DNA from: Panonychus citri
Taxonomy: Eukaryota > Arthropoda > Arachnida > Trombidiformes > Tetranychidae
Assembly (NCBI RefSeq): GCF_014898815.1
Contig: NW_026515543.1
Span: forward strand, 3,596,001-3,660,000
Direction: 5' to 3'
Length of the DNA: 64,000 nucleotides
Shown: piece after piece, positions 1 to 13,895 of the stretch
How positions within the stretch are numbered: position 1 is the first letter of the stretch
Layout of the letters: the number at the start of each line of letters is the position of its first letter
Translations under genes and position numbers: made by a program
The notes under the pieces: model-generated
Told to the model about the DNA's origin: nothing
Databases searched by the model: none
The model's input: the letters and a program-made list of their open reading frames with translations, nothing else

Positions 1-3000
1 AATTCATCTTCAAAACGATCATCTTAATCGTGATCACGTTGATTTTTTTATTCGTTATCAACATTACAGTTGACAATTTACAGTTAATCTTAATCATTAT
101 CATCCTAATCATCTTTATCTTCATTTTAACCAGAAAATGGTTTTGAAGATGAAACTTTAATTTTCATATTCATCCTCATCATTAATATTATTATGATGAT
201 GACAAAAAAAAACTTTATTGTATTGATAGTTACTCAATCAGCTAATCATTTAAAAAGCTACAACTTTATAATAATAATTTGTATCAATATCAACAAGTAA
301 ACACAATTTATTTGATTTTACAATCATTAATTCATTCAGCCGATTATTGGATGTTCATTCAGATAAATATATATATTTATACACACTTATCATCATCATT
401 ATCATCATTATTAATACTCTTTCCTAATCTCTGTCTATTTATTACTATTGTGGATTGTGTGTATTACCTGATTGTTACTTGAAAAGCTATTGAAGCAACT
501 CTAATCCTTTCAACCATTTCAATTCCGTTAATTTGACAGTTAATCAGCCGAACAGGTAAATAGTAGTCATGTTAACTGATCAACGAATCAAATATATATT
601 ATTAAATAATGATAATCATAAATGATGATAATGATAATAAAAGGTAAATAATAATAGTTCTGATGACAATAGTAACGAATTGGTGAAAATAATAAAGAGA
701 TGATGTTTCCGAATGAGAAAAAATTTCATCCTTTTTTTTTTGATCATTTTCTTTATGATAGAATTAAAATTAAGTCTATTAACTTGTTAACTAACTGTTA
801 ATAAAGTTAATTAACACGTCAATATGGTGATGATTATCAATTAACTTTTCTTGATTAGTTTGATTAGTTAAATGAACAAGTTGTTAATATTTGATTGTCT
901 TCCAATGAATGTCAGATCAAACAAAAATAATGAATGAGTTCATTAAGAAATCATTGATTGTTAATCAACGTTTTAATCATTAAGTTCAGCCTACGCAAAC
1001 TAATTAACTATTTGAGCTAATTTACATTAGCAAACAATCATAATTGTTAATTGTTACCCGCTTCTGATAGTATTATAATGCTGTGATTAGTTTAATCATG
1101 ATCAAAGTTAAATATTCGTGAAAAATTTTAATCAACAAGGATCCAGATAATAAAATGAACAAAAAAATAGGATTTGATTGTCTAGTGATTGAGTTAATTG
1201 TTGTTTAATCTTAATTATTATATTGTTGATATTGTTCATCGTCACTTGTATGGTTAATTGTTAATAAGTATTGGTTAATAAGTGAACGAGTTGATAAGGT
1301 GTGTTCACTAATTAACTTTGAGTGTGAACACAATGGTTAAGAACAATATTTGATGATCAAGATTGAAAATCTAACAATCAACAAATTGTTCACAAAAAAA
1401 CAGTGATCATCGGGGTGTTGACAGCATAAACCTTGACAGTTGATGTTGTTTCATCATCGTCAACAATTTGATTCTAGTTTTTAATTGTTTGATTACTTTT
1501 TTGATCACAATTAAACTTCAGCAGGGTTTCTGTTCATATTTTAAAAGCAAATCTATCAGTCAAAAAAATAGACACAATTGTGATTGTGTGAGTGTCTCTT
1601 GATTGTTGTTAGTGATGAAGGTAAATCAACAATCAGTAAATTGTTGTATTGATTGTGTATAAGTTAAAGTTACAGTTAAATAATGAAAGCAAAAATAAAA
1701 GTAAAGCAAAAGTAATTGAAAGTGAATCAGATTCTTGTGATGAACAAATAGAAAGACTAATTAATGATTAAGGCGTTGATTAGTGAATCAAGAATTAGAA
1801 AAAATTAAATATTAATTGTTGTAATAATAATTAAACCAATGCCTTAAGCTACAACAATTAAATGGTAAATATCAAAAATTTGTATTATTTTTTGATAGGT
1901 TGGGACGATAATCAATTTGTTTTGTTCATAAATATTAATAACGATTAACAAGATTATCAAATTGTGATTAAAATCAGTTAATGATTAATTTTTCTTGGTT
2001 TGTTGGACAATTAGTTTTGTTCATTAATAATGATTGTCATCAGTGTTTTACCTTGATTGTTTTCAATGATTTAGTTAATTATGATCAAAGTGAAATAATA
2101 ACAAACATTATTTAGTTATTTCATTTATCGTGTTGATTAATGATAATCTTAATTACCAATTCTGTGTTGATTTGATTAAATGTTAATTAGATTTGATTAT
2201 AATTTTTCAAGTATTACAGACAATATTGAACGTTAATCATATTAATAGTAACAAACAATCAAATCAACAATCAACCTACACTTGGCCATAATAATTAGAA
2301 AAGGAAAAGTGAATTGGAAATGAAATAACAATTAACATAAAATTTAAATTGCTCATGTTGATAGAATCAAATTTTTTACATTAACTTAATTATTACAACA
2401 ATTTAGAAAATGAAAAGTTAACAATTAAAGTCTCACACCTTAACCAAAGTATCAAAGGCAAATCACAATTTGATTTGTTAATTTAGTTTGATTGAATCTT
2501 CACTGTTTCACCTTAATTGTTACAATTGATACATACCGTTAATTGTATTCCAAGTTCAATTAATCAAAGCTATTTATAAATTGTTAGCCCAGTGTTCAAA
2601 TACAAATTACAAAAACCAAATACTAAACAGGAAATATTAATTGTTGATCAAGTTAAATTAAAGATAATCAGGTAATTTGTTCATCGTTTTCACTGATTTA
2701 ATCAAACTAAATTAACTCTTATCCACAACAATTAAGAGTTTTTTTATCATGAATTTTTTCCTCCTCATTCTCGCTCAACTAATCATAATATATTTAATCA
2801 ACTGATCAAATTGTGAAAACAACAGAAAAACCAAAATCTATTTTAAAGACAATTAACTTTTCAAGCCTAAACACTTACAATTTACAACAACAACAATTTA
2901 GCCTTTTCGTATTAGTTAACATAATTAAAATCATTATTAATAATATATATATTTACTCATCACACATCAAGGTCTAAATTTTGATTGAGTAAAACGATAG

Positions 3001-6000
3001 TTGATTAGTTAATTTAGTTTGAGTCCTAATCAGTAAAGAGCATCAATTAATATAAAGAATTAAAAATAATAAGAGAAATCGTTTATTCAATCAACCTTAT
3101 TTTGTTTTCATTCTCATTTCACTTGATAATCTTATATATAAATACAGATAATTTTAAATGATTAGATGACGATGATTAAGAGATGATGATCAGCAATTTA
3201 CAATCAGGATTGAGAGAGCAAAAAATTAAATACTAATCAAGTGAAAATGAAAAGTTTTAGGCCTCAATCAACAATTTAAATCTAATCTGATTTTGAAGAA
3301 ACAACAATTTTGTAATGTTTCATGATAAAATATAAATTGTTCACTTGATTATTATATATTAATCATCTAATTATTGTCAATATACTTTTTCAATTGTTGT
3401 ATAATAGAATTGATAATGGCGTAGTGAAGTAATCAACAAGAACAATTAAATAATTATATCATTTCAATTTTGTTGAAATCCGGAAATTAACTAATTGTTT
3501 GTTAAAAATTTTCCATCATGGAGGTAAAATGAATGAAAGCACAATAGAAATATTAAATTACCATTGGAATAGCAATTAACTTGATTGTCTTGATTATTTT
3601 GAAGTTCGTTACAAAACTTTTACTTTTTGTTTCGAATCTTTTTTTTCGACTTTTCTCTTTCTCTTTTTCTCTTTCTCTTTCTCTTTCTCTCTCATGGTTA
3701 ATTGTTCACAATTAAATTTGATTTGGTACGAATTTAAGAAAAAATTTCAGTAATGATAATTTCCTTAATTTGATAATCATAATCAAAATATAATGATAAC
3801 AAAACAAATAATTATAATAAAGGTTAAAGTAAATAATAACAACAACAACAACGAAAGTAACAGTTAATTGTAATAACGATACCACACCCAATTAAGAGCA
3901 GCAATTTAAGTTAATCTGAAAGTTAATCAACAACATGCAATAGTATTTTAAATTGTAATAGAGCAAATGATTAACTTGAATGTGAAATCATTTTTAATTA
4001 TCTTTCATCATGATGATAATCATGAAACACAATTAAACAGATAAAACCAAGAAAAACTTCACAATCGTTAATCAATTGAACAAAATGCTCAACAAAAGGG
4101 GTAAATCTAATTTCTTTATAATTCCAATTATTTACCTGAATTGTTAATCAGTAACTATTATTATGATTACTACAGTTGTATCATTATTTAATCATCATTA
4201 GAATCATGATTTAAATCAACTTCACTTTCAATCGTAAGATGAAAAAATTAGGCTAGTCTTTCGTACTCACAATTTGGTTAAACTTTTTTTTTACTTTTCC
4301 TCATTAACCTTAAAAATTAATAACATATTAACCAATCAACTGATTAAATTGATATTAATTTTTTTTACTTTCAAATTGATAATAATAATAGATTATTAAA
4401 TATCTTGATTGTTACCTAATAATGAATTGAATTGTTTTCATTTCTATTAATAATAATACATAATGTTGATGACGATATTAAAATTGATTGAATTGATTGA
4501 GAGGTTTTCATTTTATTGGTAAATCATTTATACTTATTATTTGATTGTGATAGTGATTAAATTTCACTATTAACTGAATTTATTAATTTGGTTTCTCTTC
4601 CTTCCGTTTTTTTTTTATATTTAATTTTTGATTAGTTTATTTCTTCACTACCTATTAGGTTAAATGAGCAATTTAGTTAATTGTTAAGTGTATTTGTAGT
4701 ATTATTTTAAGTCAATGATCTTTTGATTGTCGAGACTAATTTAGTTTCATCATTTTTCCTTGATTAATTAACTGTTAATAGTTGTAATTTTTACTATTAA
4801 TATTGGGATATTTATTTATTGATTACTTTGCCTTTGATTTTTTCTTGTGTCTTTTTGATTGTCGTAAAGTTAATTACAATTAGAAATAGCAATTAATAGA
4901 CAAGAAAGAAAAAAACTAAAGCAACTATTTTTAATCAACAATTAAAATTATGTTTCTTTTTATATTCATTAATCATTATGGTTTTGTCTTGATTGTGTAT
5001 CATTTAATTAATCTGAGCTTCCAGATTGAAACAATCAATCAATCAACAAGTTGATGAAATGAGTTTTTTTCCTCTCTCATTAGTTAATGATTGTCTTTTC
5101 TTACCTGATTTTGATTGATTGTTTACAAATCATTTGGTTTAATAACCTTTAATGATGATTAAATTGTCAACTGATTGTAAACTACCTGATTTATCACAAT
5201 CAACTTGTATCAATATCAATGTCATTGCAACTGATTAATCTTAATACACAATAGAAATAGTTAGTAAATTGTTTTAAATCGCTAATTAAAATAAAAGTTA
5301 TCCTTTCCTCTCCCATTAATTGTTATTTTACAACAATTAAAATTTTCGAGACCAGTGAGAGAGGTAAAAAAAACTTAATCAATTGATTTTGAAAAGTTAA
5401 TTGTAATCAATAATACAAATTATAAGGTAGATTTCAAAGTCAATTGATTTACAGTTGAAAAGTTCAATAGCTAATCAAGGTTATCATTTTTGATTTTTTT
5501 TTCACTTTGCAATCAAAATTGATTGTTGTTGTTCATTTAATTGGTAAAGACAATGATATAATCATATAATCATATAAAATTAATTCAGTAAACTGATACA
5601 AAATAGTTTTAAAAGTAACAATTAACAAATTATATAATCGGAGAAAATAAAAACAACAATCAAGAGATGATCAAGAATCAGAAAATCAAATTGTTGAAAA
5701 AAAAAGGTTATCAGGTTTACATTAGTTAACAACAATCAAAGAAAAACAAATTAAACTCATTTAATTAATTTGAATTGCTGATTATTTGGTGAAACAGATT
5801 TACTATTTTTGATTTGATTTTAAACAAATTAAACAAATGATATTAGATTTATAACCTTCAAATACATTAAATAAATGATTTGATTGTTGTTTGCCCTAAA
5901 TTGTTGTTGATTGTTGTTATATAAGAATCACGAATAAGGTAATTAAGAAAATTTTCATCTGATGAAGATGATCATTCATTTTTTTTTGTTGTAATTCACT

Positions 6001-6961
6001 TTTACCAAATCAAAGATATAATCAAATAATATGATTAAAATGTATCATAATCAGTGAGAGAGAGAGAGAGAGAAGTGAATTAAGATTCAAGGAGATTGTT
6101 GATAATTTAATTGTTAACCAAAACTTTTGATTTACTTTTGAATTGAGTTAATGCTTATCCATTATTATTATTGACAAATCATTGAACATGAATCATTTTC
6201 AACGCATCTTAATCATCATTAATACCACGTCATTTAGTGAGACCTTTTCTCATCCTCATCTTTGTCTTCATCATCATTTCACCTTCTATTGATGATGATG
6301 ATGATAATGAAGATAATCTCTTACTTTTTGGTTGTTCAATGAAAGTTAACTACGATTTCTGTATCTTCCTTGATTCGGTATTAATCATCATCATTTGTTT
6401 CTCAATCTTTTGTCATTTAACTACAATTTATTGTAGTTAATCATTTGATCGTTGCCTTTAACTGCACCACCAACAATTTAGTTCAAGGTGAAAGCAAAGG
6501 TGATTAACTAATGAAAAAAACTATGAAAGTGATGACGATGATGATAATGATGATGATGATTATCTTCATCGTAATGTATTATCACTAGTAGGTAGATTTA
6601 ATGATTTCTTGAAAAAGGTTAAATTGTTTGATCACAATTAAAATTACCATGAAAATCATTTACATTTACTTATGTTTCTCGTATTCTAATTACAATTAAC
6701 AGTAGTCATTCCCTTAATGATAACGTCTCATTGATTATATCAACAATTAACTTGAAATAACCAAATCAAATAAGTCAAGATGATGATCATTATAATCAAT
6801 TAGATTGTTGGTTAAGCTTGAAAAATGGATTAAATTGAAAACTTCAACTTGATTATCATGTTTCGTTTCATTACCGTTATGATTAAACTGTTTTCTCATT
6901 TCTATTCTCAAGGTTTTAAATTGGATTAACTGATTTATTAAAATGAATTATGTTCACTTAC
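1..6961 (-). other. AT-rich intronic DNA of the chitin deacetylase gene, no exon found
   Basis: The exon at 6962-9785 ends in a clean donor on the minus strand but the deacetylase domain is unfinished, so this stretch should be intron. I found no minus-strand reading frame here that continues the deacetylase fold, so the next exon probably lies left of the window and the intron exceeds 6.9 kb. The DNA is very AT-rich, with short words such as CAATTAA and TTGATTGT recurring on both strands, a CTTT-type tract near 3650-3695 and a GA run near 6057-6073. Plus-strand frames at 279-482 and 6237-6440 are low complexity and are not called. Confidence 0.6.
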
Positions 6962-9900
6962 GTTATCCCATGTGAGGCCATTTCGTGACCTCGCGAGTAA
7001 AGTGTTTGTACTTGACCATAATCTGTCCATTCATGAGACACATAAAATGTACCTAAAAGTGGACAACCGTTTGGATTGCGTCTATTTGAGTTGAAAATTT
7101 CTTCATAAATTTCCCAATTAAGGTCATTAATGGCATCGTCAAATGTAATCATTACAATTTGTGGCACTTGTGATGATTTTAATCCTCCCGGAATTGATGA
7201 CGAGCCACAATTACAATCGGGAAGGCGACACACTCGAGGATCACATTTACCAGCGGGTGTTGCTGGTTCAACGGTTGGATAAAGGTTAACAGGTCGAGCG
7301 GGGAATGTAGGTGGGCCTGTGGCCTTTGGTCGGACAGTTAATCGTTTATTGGTTGGTCGAGGTCGTCGACGATTTGATCCTTGGTCATTATTGTTCGTGT
7401 TGGTGTTTGATGAAGATCCTGATGATGAAGATGATGAGGATCGAGATGATTGTCCAGATGATGATGATGATGGTGAGTTAATTGGTGTGTAGTTGCCTCT
7501 TTGTCGATTAGTTGGTGGCTTATGTTCAACTATTGCTACTGCTGTGGTCGGTGTTGTGGTTGTTGTGGTTGGTGATCGGGTTCGTGGCGGTGGCACTGGT
7601 GGTGAGGTTTGTGGTGGAGAGGGTTGATCGATGATTGGTCCAGATACTGGGAACCGTTGATCCGATGGTAGTTCATCATCATAATCAACTAATCCAAAGG
7701 GTTGACCGTGTTCTGAGGGAACACCACTTCCGGTTGGTAACCTTGGAGCTGCGTCTTGTTGAGGGTTGGGTCGATTTCTGTTGGTATTGATTGAAGGCTG
7801 TGGTGGAGTTGATGGAAGAGGAGGTGGTGGGGGTGGGGATGTTGATGATGGTGATTGTATTTGAGGTTTGATTGGTGCCTCTCCATTGTTACCAAATGAT
7901 TGGGTTCGTGGTCGGTTACGTGAGACTGAAAGTCCAGGCTGATGGTAAGGTGATGATGAGGGTTGTTGAAGGCCACTTGATCCTGGCTTCCGATTGGAAA
8001 CGGGTTTAATTGACGGACTATTAGATGGAGGCTGTTGGTAGATTAATGGTTCGGTTGTTCGTGTTGGTTCAGTTACTGCTGGTGGTTCGTGGGAAATGTA
8101 TCGAGTAGGCTGATGAGGCTCATCTTCTGGTCTGTCATATGAATCATGATGATCTCCATGGTGGGGAGTAGATTCAGGTGACCTAGGATAAGGTTCCCAG
8201 GTAGAAGGGGTCAATGGTCGATTGTTAATTTCCTCATTACCTCTGTTTCTTTCACCAATCAATACATCTGATGATGATGGTCGTTGATGCCTGTGGGACC
8301 CAGATGATGGTGGGGAAACGATGGGCTGGGGTGGAGGTGGTTGGTGCTGAGACTGTGGGGGTGCTCGCTCTTCAAATCCTGCGTAAGGAGGTACGAAGGG
8401 ACGAAAATGTGGTTGACTGTTGACTCGTGGTACCGGTGAATATCTAGACCTTCCCGATGAAGAGTCACCTCGATTTGGTGGTGGTAAGGGTAGAGTAGGT
8501 GTTGATGATGATCGAGGTGGGGAAAGTGAAGGCTGAGATTGTCGACCACGAGCCTGATTATAATGATCTACGACAACTTTTTCTTCCTCATAATAACCTT
8601 CACCTGGACGATCATCGATATATTCAACGAATGAAGGTTCACCAAAATGACTTACACCTCGTGCTGATCCAGAAGAGCCCGATCCTCCTCTAACAGCACT
8701 TCGAGTTCTTCCTGAATCTGGTGATAACGATGATCGTGGCGTTAAACCTGAATCAGGTCCACCACCACCACCACCATGAATCAATGGCGGTTGTTGAATT
8801 GGATCAGATTGATAAGAATCATAATCATAATCTTGCCTTTTAGTTTCACTATTAAGTGCTGTTGGCGATGAAGAGGAGGAAGATGAGCCTACTGAAGGTG
8901 ATGCAGATGAAGAGGATGAATCACTTGATCCAGGTTTGGGTAAAATGATCGGAATGACGGGTGACATTCGCCTAAAATGTTGAGCTTGTCTTAAAGCCTG
9001 CAACTGATAATGTGGGACACCCCGTCTTCTATCTACACCAATTATATCATCTGAAGATCGACCGGTTCTATGTTCACCTGGTAACCTTGACTCGTCAATG
9101 GATCTCACTTCTTTACCTGAAGATGAAGATGAATCAACATGTTTACCTTGATCGTTTCCAGTAGTTAATAACCCAGGTAATTGTCCATTGATACCAAATA
9201 AACCTCCTTGACCATCGGGCAAATGAATACCTCCATTTGAATCTACAACGGTTGAAGATGTTTCTTCATAATTAGAGCCCGATGGAGGTTCAACATCAAG
9301 GTGAATATTATTACCATTAATTGTTGAATTATCTCGTCGATTTGAAGTTAATCCAGTAAATGACGATGAACTTGATGGATTTCGTCCATTAACATTATTA
9401 GTAAAATCAAGATAATTGAAATTCGTATTACCTGAATTGGAGACGAAATTTTTATTCAAAGTTGTTCGTGATCTTTGAAGATCTAAATCTTCAGCTTCTT
9501 TATCCTTTCGATTATCTTTATCAGATGAAGATGAGGATAAACTTGATGATGATGAACCATCATTAGCGTGATTATTGTTACCAGATGAAATTGAATCAAT
9601 GTCAGGTAAAGTAATTGGAGGTGAAATTAAACCATCATTACCATTATTGTTTCCATCAAGATTTGTATCATAAGTAATTTCTTTATCCGTAAGTTTATCA
9701 TGATTCTTGTTATTATCAATTGATAATGACGATGATCCTTTATCTAATCCAGTTGATGCATGTGTTACTTTCTCAGTCTTATTACCTAATAAATGAGATA
9801 ATTAAAATGAAATTAATCGGTTAATCAGTTAATCAAATACACAACAAAATGAATAGATTTGTAATATTTGTTCAATTTTTGAGGAAAAATGAAATTGACA

Positions 9901-12289
9901 ATAAAATTCATTGATTAATTACTGAGCGGTAATTGTGATCAATCAATCAAAAAGTGTTATTGTATGTATTATGTAGATAATTTAATTATGAGTTGACTAA
10001 ATAGCTTATTAATTAATCAACAAGATGATAGATTAATAAAGTATAAAAGTAAGTTAATTAGAGTATTTTAATTTATTGGAAACCTAATAAGGAGACGATA
10101 ATCAATTTCTACAATCAAAAGTAAAATTTATCAAGGTAACATAGAGAGAGAGAGAGAGAGAGACAAGTTAAATTACTGATCGGAGAAATTAATTTAATCA
10201 CTTTGATTATGTTAAGTGTTTATTTCTCTTTTCTCAGCTTAATTAACTTAAATTGTTGTGAAAGTTAAATTGATTGGCACTAGTAACCCACAAAGAAATT
10301 TATTCCAATCAAATATTAGTTTTATTTTCCGTTTTGCAAAAGTGCAAATAATCAACTAATTTCAATGATAAATGCGTGATTAACTCAATGGTTGATTGAG
10401 TTAATCACACATTTCAAACTGTGGATTGTTGATTGTTAACTAAATTATTAAAATGATAATCAAAAATCCAAAGTCGATCGAAATGATTAAATAATGATAA
10501 TAATTGTAAACAAGGTAAGAAGATGATTTTTTCGTGACTTGTCTCGTCAATTTGATTGATTTAATCTTTCAACAATATTAACAACAATTAAGATCATGAT
10601 GTTTAACTGTTCATCGTCGTGACCATTACAATATAAATGTATTTTAACACAATTTAACTGATTTATTTATTATATTACTCTCTATCATGTATATTATGGT
10701 ATATGTTGAATATTACAACCGTAGACAATTAATCTAATCATCAGCAATGATCAACAATTAAACATTTATACAAGTTTCTTATCATTAAACAATCAACAAT
10801 AATAATCAACACCTTTTACAATGTAACATTGTATTAGATATTCAATATTAACAATTAATCATTAGTGATTAACATAAATCTTATTGTCCAAATCAACAAC
10901 AATTAAAGGTAAACTTAAATTGCTCAAATTCATAACGATTATCATGATCTATCATTACTAAATCCTTGAACTAAATTAATGGTAATTATTATCATTTCTC
11001 TCTCTCTCTCTCCGTTTTCTAAATCATTACAATTAAATTTTATGGAGATTTTTGATTTACAATAAAGTTTACGAGAAAATAAGGCAATTATTTAAATTAT
11101 AATTAAAATGAGTGCAACAATCACTAGAGATGTTGATCAATCAATTTAAGGAGAAAGTTTCGTTCTTTACAATTATATTAATCATGATTAATCAATGACG
11201 GGGAATTTTAATTTTCTCACATTGAAATTTGGGTGAGAAAAATTCTCAATGTTAGTTTATAATCATGATTAAAGTTTTTTTATTATTATGATTAGTAAAT
11301 TGTGTTAGTAAGTGAGAGTGAGAGAGAGAGAAAAAGAGAGCAAAAAGAAAGAGAAAACAATTTGTTACACTAATTTGTAACTTGATTGACAAGATAATTA
11401 GTTTTTCATTTGCTCTGTGTAAGTGATTTAGAATTAATAAAATTGTGTTTTTTTTTCTTCAGGATCAGTTGATTAATATGAAGTAAAATAATAATAATAA
11501 TTGATTAAAATCCAAGGTAATTTAGGGTGTAACTACCTGTAAAACCTTGAATATTTTATGTGAATACCTGTTGTTACATTTATCTGAACCAGAACTAAAT
11601 TTTAATTTCTCTAAATCGTTAATTGTTATTAAGCTTCCACCCAAAGAGATTAAATAGAAGAAGCAAAAGAAAAAGTTTACTTTTGCACTTTACGAATGTA
11701 CTGATAGAAAGAGAAAGTAAAAATTTCGATTGATAATTGATTTTAAAACTAGTTTCAATTTAAGGTAATTGATTGTACGATTAATTGGATTGATTTTTAA
11801 GGAATTTCGATAAAAATCTGAATCGAAAATCGATAAAAAATGTCCTCGCCAGGTCTCGAACCTGGGACCTTCTGCGTGTTAAGCAGATGTGATAACCACT
11901 ACACTACGAGGACTTGGATGAGAAATAAGAGATTTTAACAATATTTAACTGAATAAATTACCTATTCCACAAAGTACATTTCGAGGCCAATCACATGTTT
12001 GTAATTCCGATGAGAAATAAAGTCCACCGGTGCACGTTTCATGAAGAGCTTCACCGAAAACACAAACAAAATATTTGGTACAATCAGAATGATCAATATA
12101 ATAACCAAATTGTTCTGGACATGTGAATGTCGTTGATGTTGTCACATTGTTTACTGGCGATGTTAAAGTTGATAAAGTAACCGAAGATGTTGGTGATAAA
12201 TCAGTTGATAAACAAAACGAAATTATTATTGATGAAAATAAAGAAAATAATATAAAGAAAGACGAATGGAAAACCTTTAGTTTAACCAT
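6962..12289 (-). CDS. Cda5: Chitin deacetylase, group III (CDA5-like), 3' part missing
   Basis: Predicted secreted enzyme that removes acetyl groups from chitin in cuticle or tracheal matrix. Exon 1 is 12289-11962 and exon 2 is 9785-6962; phases match (a codon split G/GT). The ATG at 12289 is followed by a basic start and a hydrophobic signal peptide (residues about 1-28). Residues 57-107 form a peritrophin-A (CBM14) domain with six cysteines. Exon 2 encodes a linker of roughly 840 residues rich in Ser, Pro, Gly and Asn, then the start of the polysaccharide-deacetylase domain: a Cys-rich entry (CDPRVCRLPDCNC), the catalytic TFDDA motif, and the first His of motif 2 (SHGIT) just before the donor at 6961. 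About 1050 residues are visible; the rest of the catalytic domain is outside. Domain order signal-CBM14-long linker-deacetylase is the known group III arrangement. Phase 2 at the break means it continues rather than being truncated. Confidence 0.88.
9786..11961 (-). other. Intron 1 of the chitin deacetylase gene
   Basis: The donor after 11962 (GTAATT) and the acceptor TTAG before 9785 are in matching phase. The intron is AT-rich, with GA/TC microsatellites near 10143-10163, 10998-11013 and 11319-11340. It carries a same-strand tRNA-Val gene. No other coding frame was seen. Confidence 0.75.
11841..11913 (-). tRNA. tRNA-Val (anticodon AAC)
   Basis: Read on the minus strand, it has a 7-bp acceptor stem (GTCCTCG/CGAGGAC), an A discriminator, a D arm starting TAGTGTAGTGGTTATCAC, a 5-bp anticodon stem (TCTGC/GCAGA) around loop TTAACAC, and a T arm with perfect CCAGG/CCTGG pairing around TTCGAGA. 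The anticodon is AAC, so it decodes GUU valine. A run of six T follows the 3' end, fitting a Pol III terminator. It lies inside the first intron of the chitin deacetylase gene, on the same strand. Confidence 0.95.
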
Positions 12290-12876
12290 TGCTTTTCTTT
12301 TCTTGAGCTCAAATTGAGATTTGGTTAATATATAATTGATGTACAATCACAGATCTGGATGAAAATATTTTTCTTCTATTATTATTGTTTAACTTTAGAT
12401 CACAATTAATAAACTAACTAACACACAACAACCTTTACGAACGGTTAGTTGGTGAATGAATTTCGTTGAAGAAAAAACTTTTTCTTCTAACGATAACGAT
12501 AAGTTAGAGAGCAACTTTTCTCTCCGCCCCCAGATGTCACTTTCTATTCCACCAGTGGCGACATCTGATTGTCAGAATAAAAAGAATAAGAGTTTTTTTC
12601 TTCCACCGACAGGTAGAGTTACTTGGATTCTTCATTTCTTTTGTCTCTTTCCGAAAACACCTTCTTTTTATTGTCTCTTTCTCTCTCCTGTGTTTATATT
12701 ATTGTTGATTTTTTCTCGCCTTCGGTTTGGTTTTGTAATCACTTTTTGTTTTGTTCTTTACTTTTTATTAACCTTTAATTGATTGACTATTAAATTACAT
12801 TTTACATCGATGATTGACTAATATTTAATTGGTTTTCTTCTTCTTCTCTATTGCTTCTTCTATCTACTCTCCATAG
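12290..12876. promoter_or_regulatory. Divergent upstream region between CDA5-like and Baboon-like genes
   Basis: About 590 bp separates the deacetylase start codon (minus) from the first recognised receptor exon (plus). It should hold the deacetylase promoter and possibly a missing 5' exon of the receptor. A plus-strand open frame at 12456-12782 is Phe/Leu-rich and resembles no signal peptide joined in phase, so I do not call it. The last ~45 bp before 12877 are a pyrimidine-rich acceptor tract. Confidence 0.4.
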
Positions 12877-13864
12877 TTACTGCATTTAATCACCTTCAAT
12901 ACAACAGTATGGTTAATATAACCGAAATTAAATGTTACTGTAGAGATCCGGTTACTTGTGGACCGGATCAAACATGTATTACAGATGGGATATGTTATAC
13001 TTCAGCTCAAATGTTTAAAGATGGTCAAGTTAACTACGAATTTGGGTAAGTTAATTGTTAATAGTGAAAGAAAACAAAAAAAAATTATTCACTAAATGTT
13101 GTTTGTATTGTGGCCATTTTATAGAATCATTTTATATTTATACATATTTAGAGCTTGTGTTTTGATTTTATCTCATACACACGCTTGTTAGGCTATTTAT
13201 GTGTTGATCTTTCCATGTCTATGCTTCATATTCTTCAGGAATAACCGTTTATTTGTAATCTTCAGTGTATGTGTTTCTTATTTTAAGCTTCTATTTAAAT
13301 CATTTTCTATAAGTACATATACGTTATGAGAGAATATACATTTTATATCTTGTATGAAAGAAAAAGAAATAGAAAGAGGGGAAAGAGAGAGAAAAAAAGG
13401 AAGAAAGAGAAATAGAAAGAGTAAAAAATATAAACAAAAAGAGACATTAAGACTTAAACTATAAAATAATTCTATGTGTTTAGTTGTATACCTTTAAATA
13501 AATTGGTGCCTCCTGAAAATCCGATGAAATGTCTCTACTCGGAGCAAACCAAAGTCCGCTTCGCCATTAAATGCTGTCGTGAACAAGATTTCTGTAACCG
13601 TGATGCTAAACCGATTCTTGCATCAACTTCGTTGCGAGGTAAGAAATTTTATAATACAGTTGATTAATAAGAATCTTTTCTTCTCTTTCTTTCTCCATTT
13701 TCTTCCTTTTATATTTTTTTCGTCATCAATATCTTCTTATTCTTCTCCCATGTTCCTCCAACTTGTCCATCCCAAATATGAAATATTCTTGATCACAATT
13801 ACCCTCAAAAAAAAACAATCATCTTCTCTCTTGAACCCCAATCACTTGTCCTTCCTCCGTGTGG

Positions 13865-13895
<31 letters not shown>

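Noticed and set aside
279..482. Plus-strand open frame of 67 codons
   Set aside because: Ile/Leu/Ser-rich translation of AT-rich repeats, no start context, no domain.
6237..6440. Plus-strand frame with a hydrophobic start and an Asp run
   Set aside because: The Asp run is a GATGATGAT repeat; no conserved feature and it lies within the deacetylase intron.
7338..8549. Minus-strand frames rich in His within the deacetylase exon
   Set aside because: Shadow frames of the Ser-rich linker: poly-TCATCA in one frame reads as His in another.
12456..12782. Plus-strand frame of ~108 codons upstream of Baboon
   Set aside because: Phe/Leu-rich with no signal-peptide layout joining the receptor exon in phase; overlaps the promoter region.
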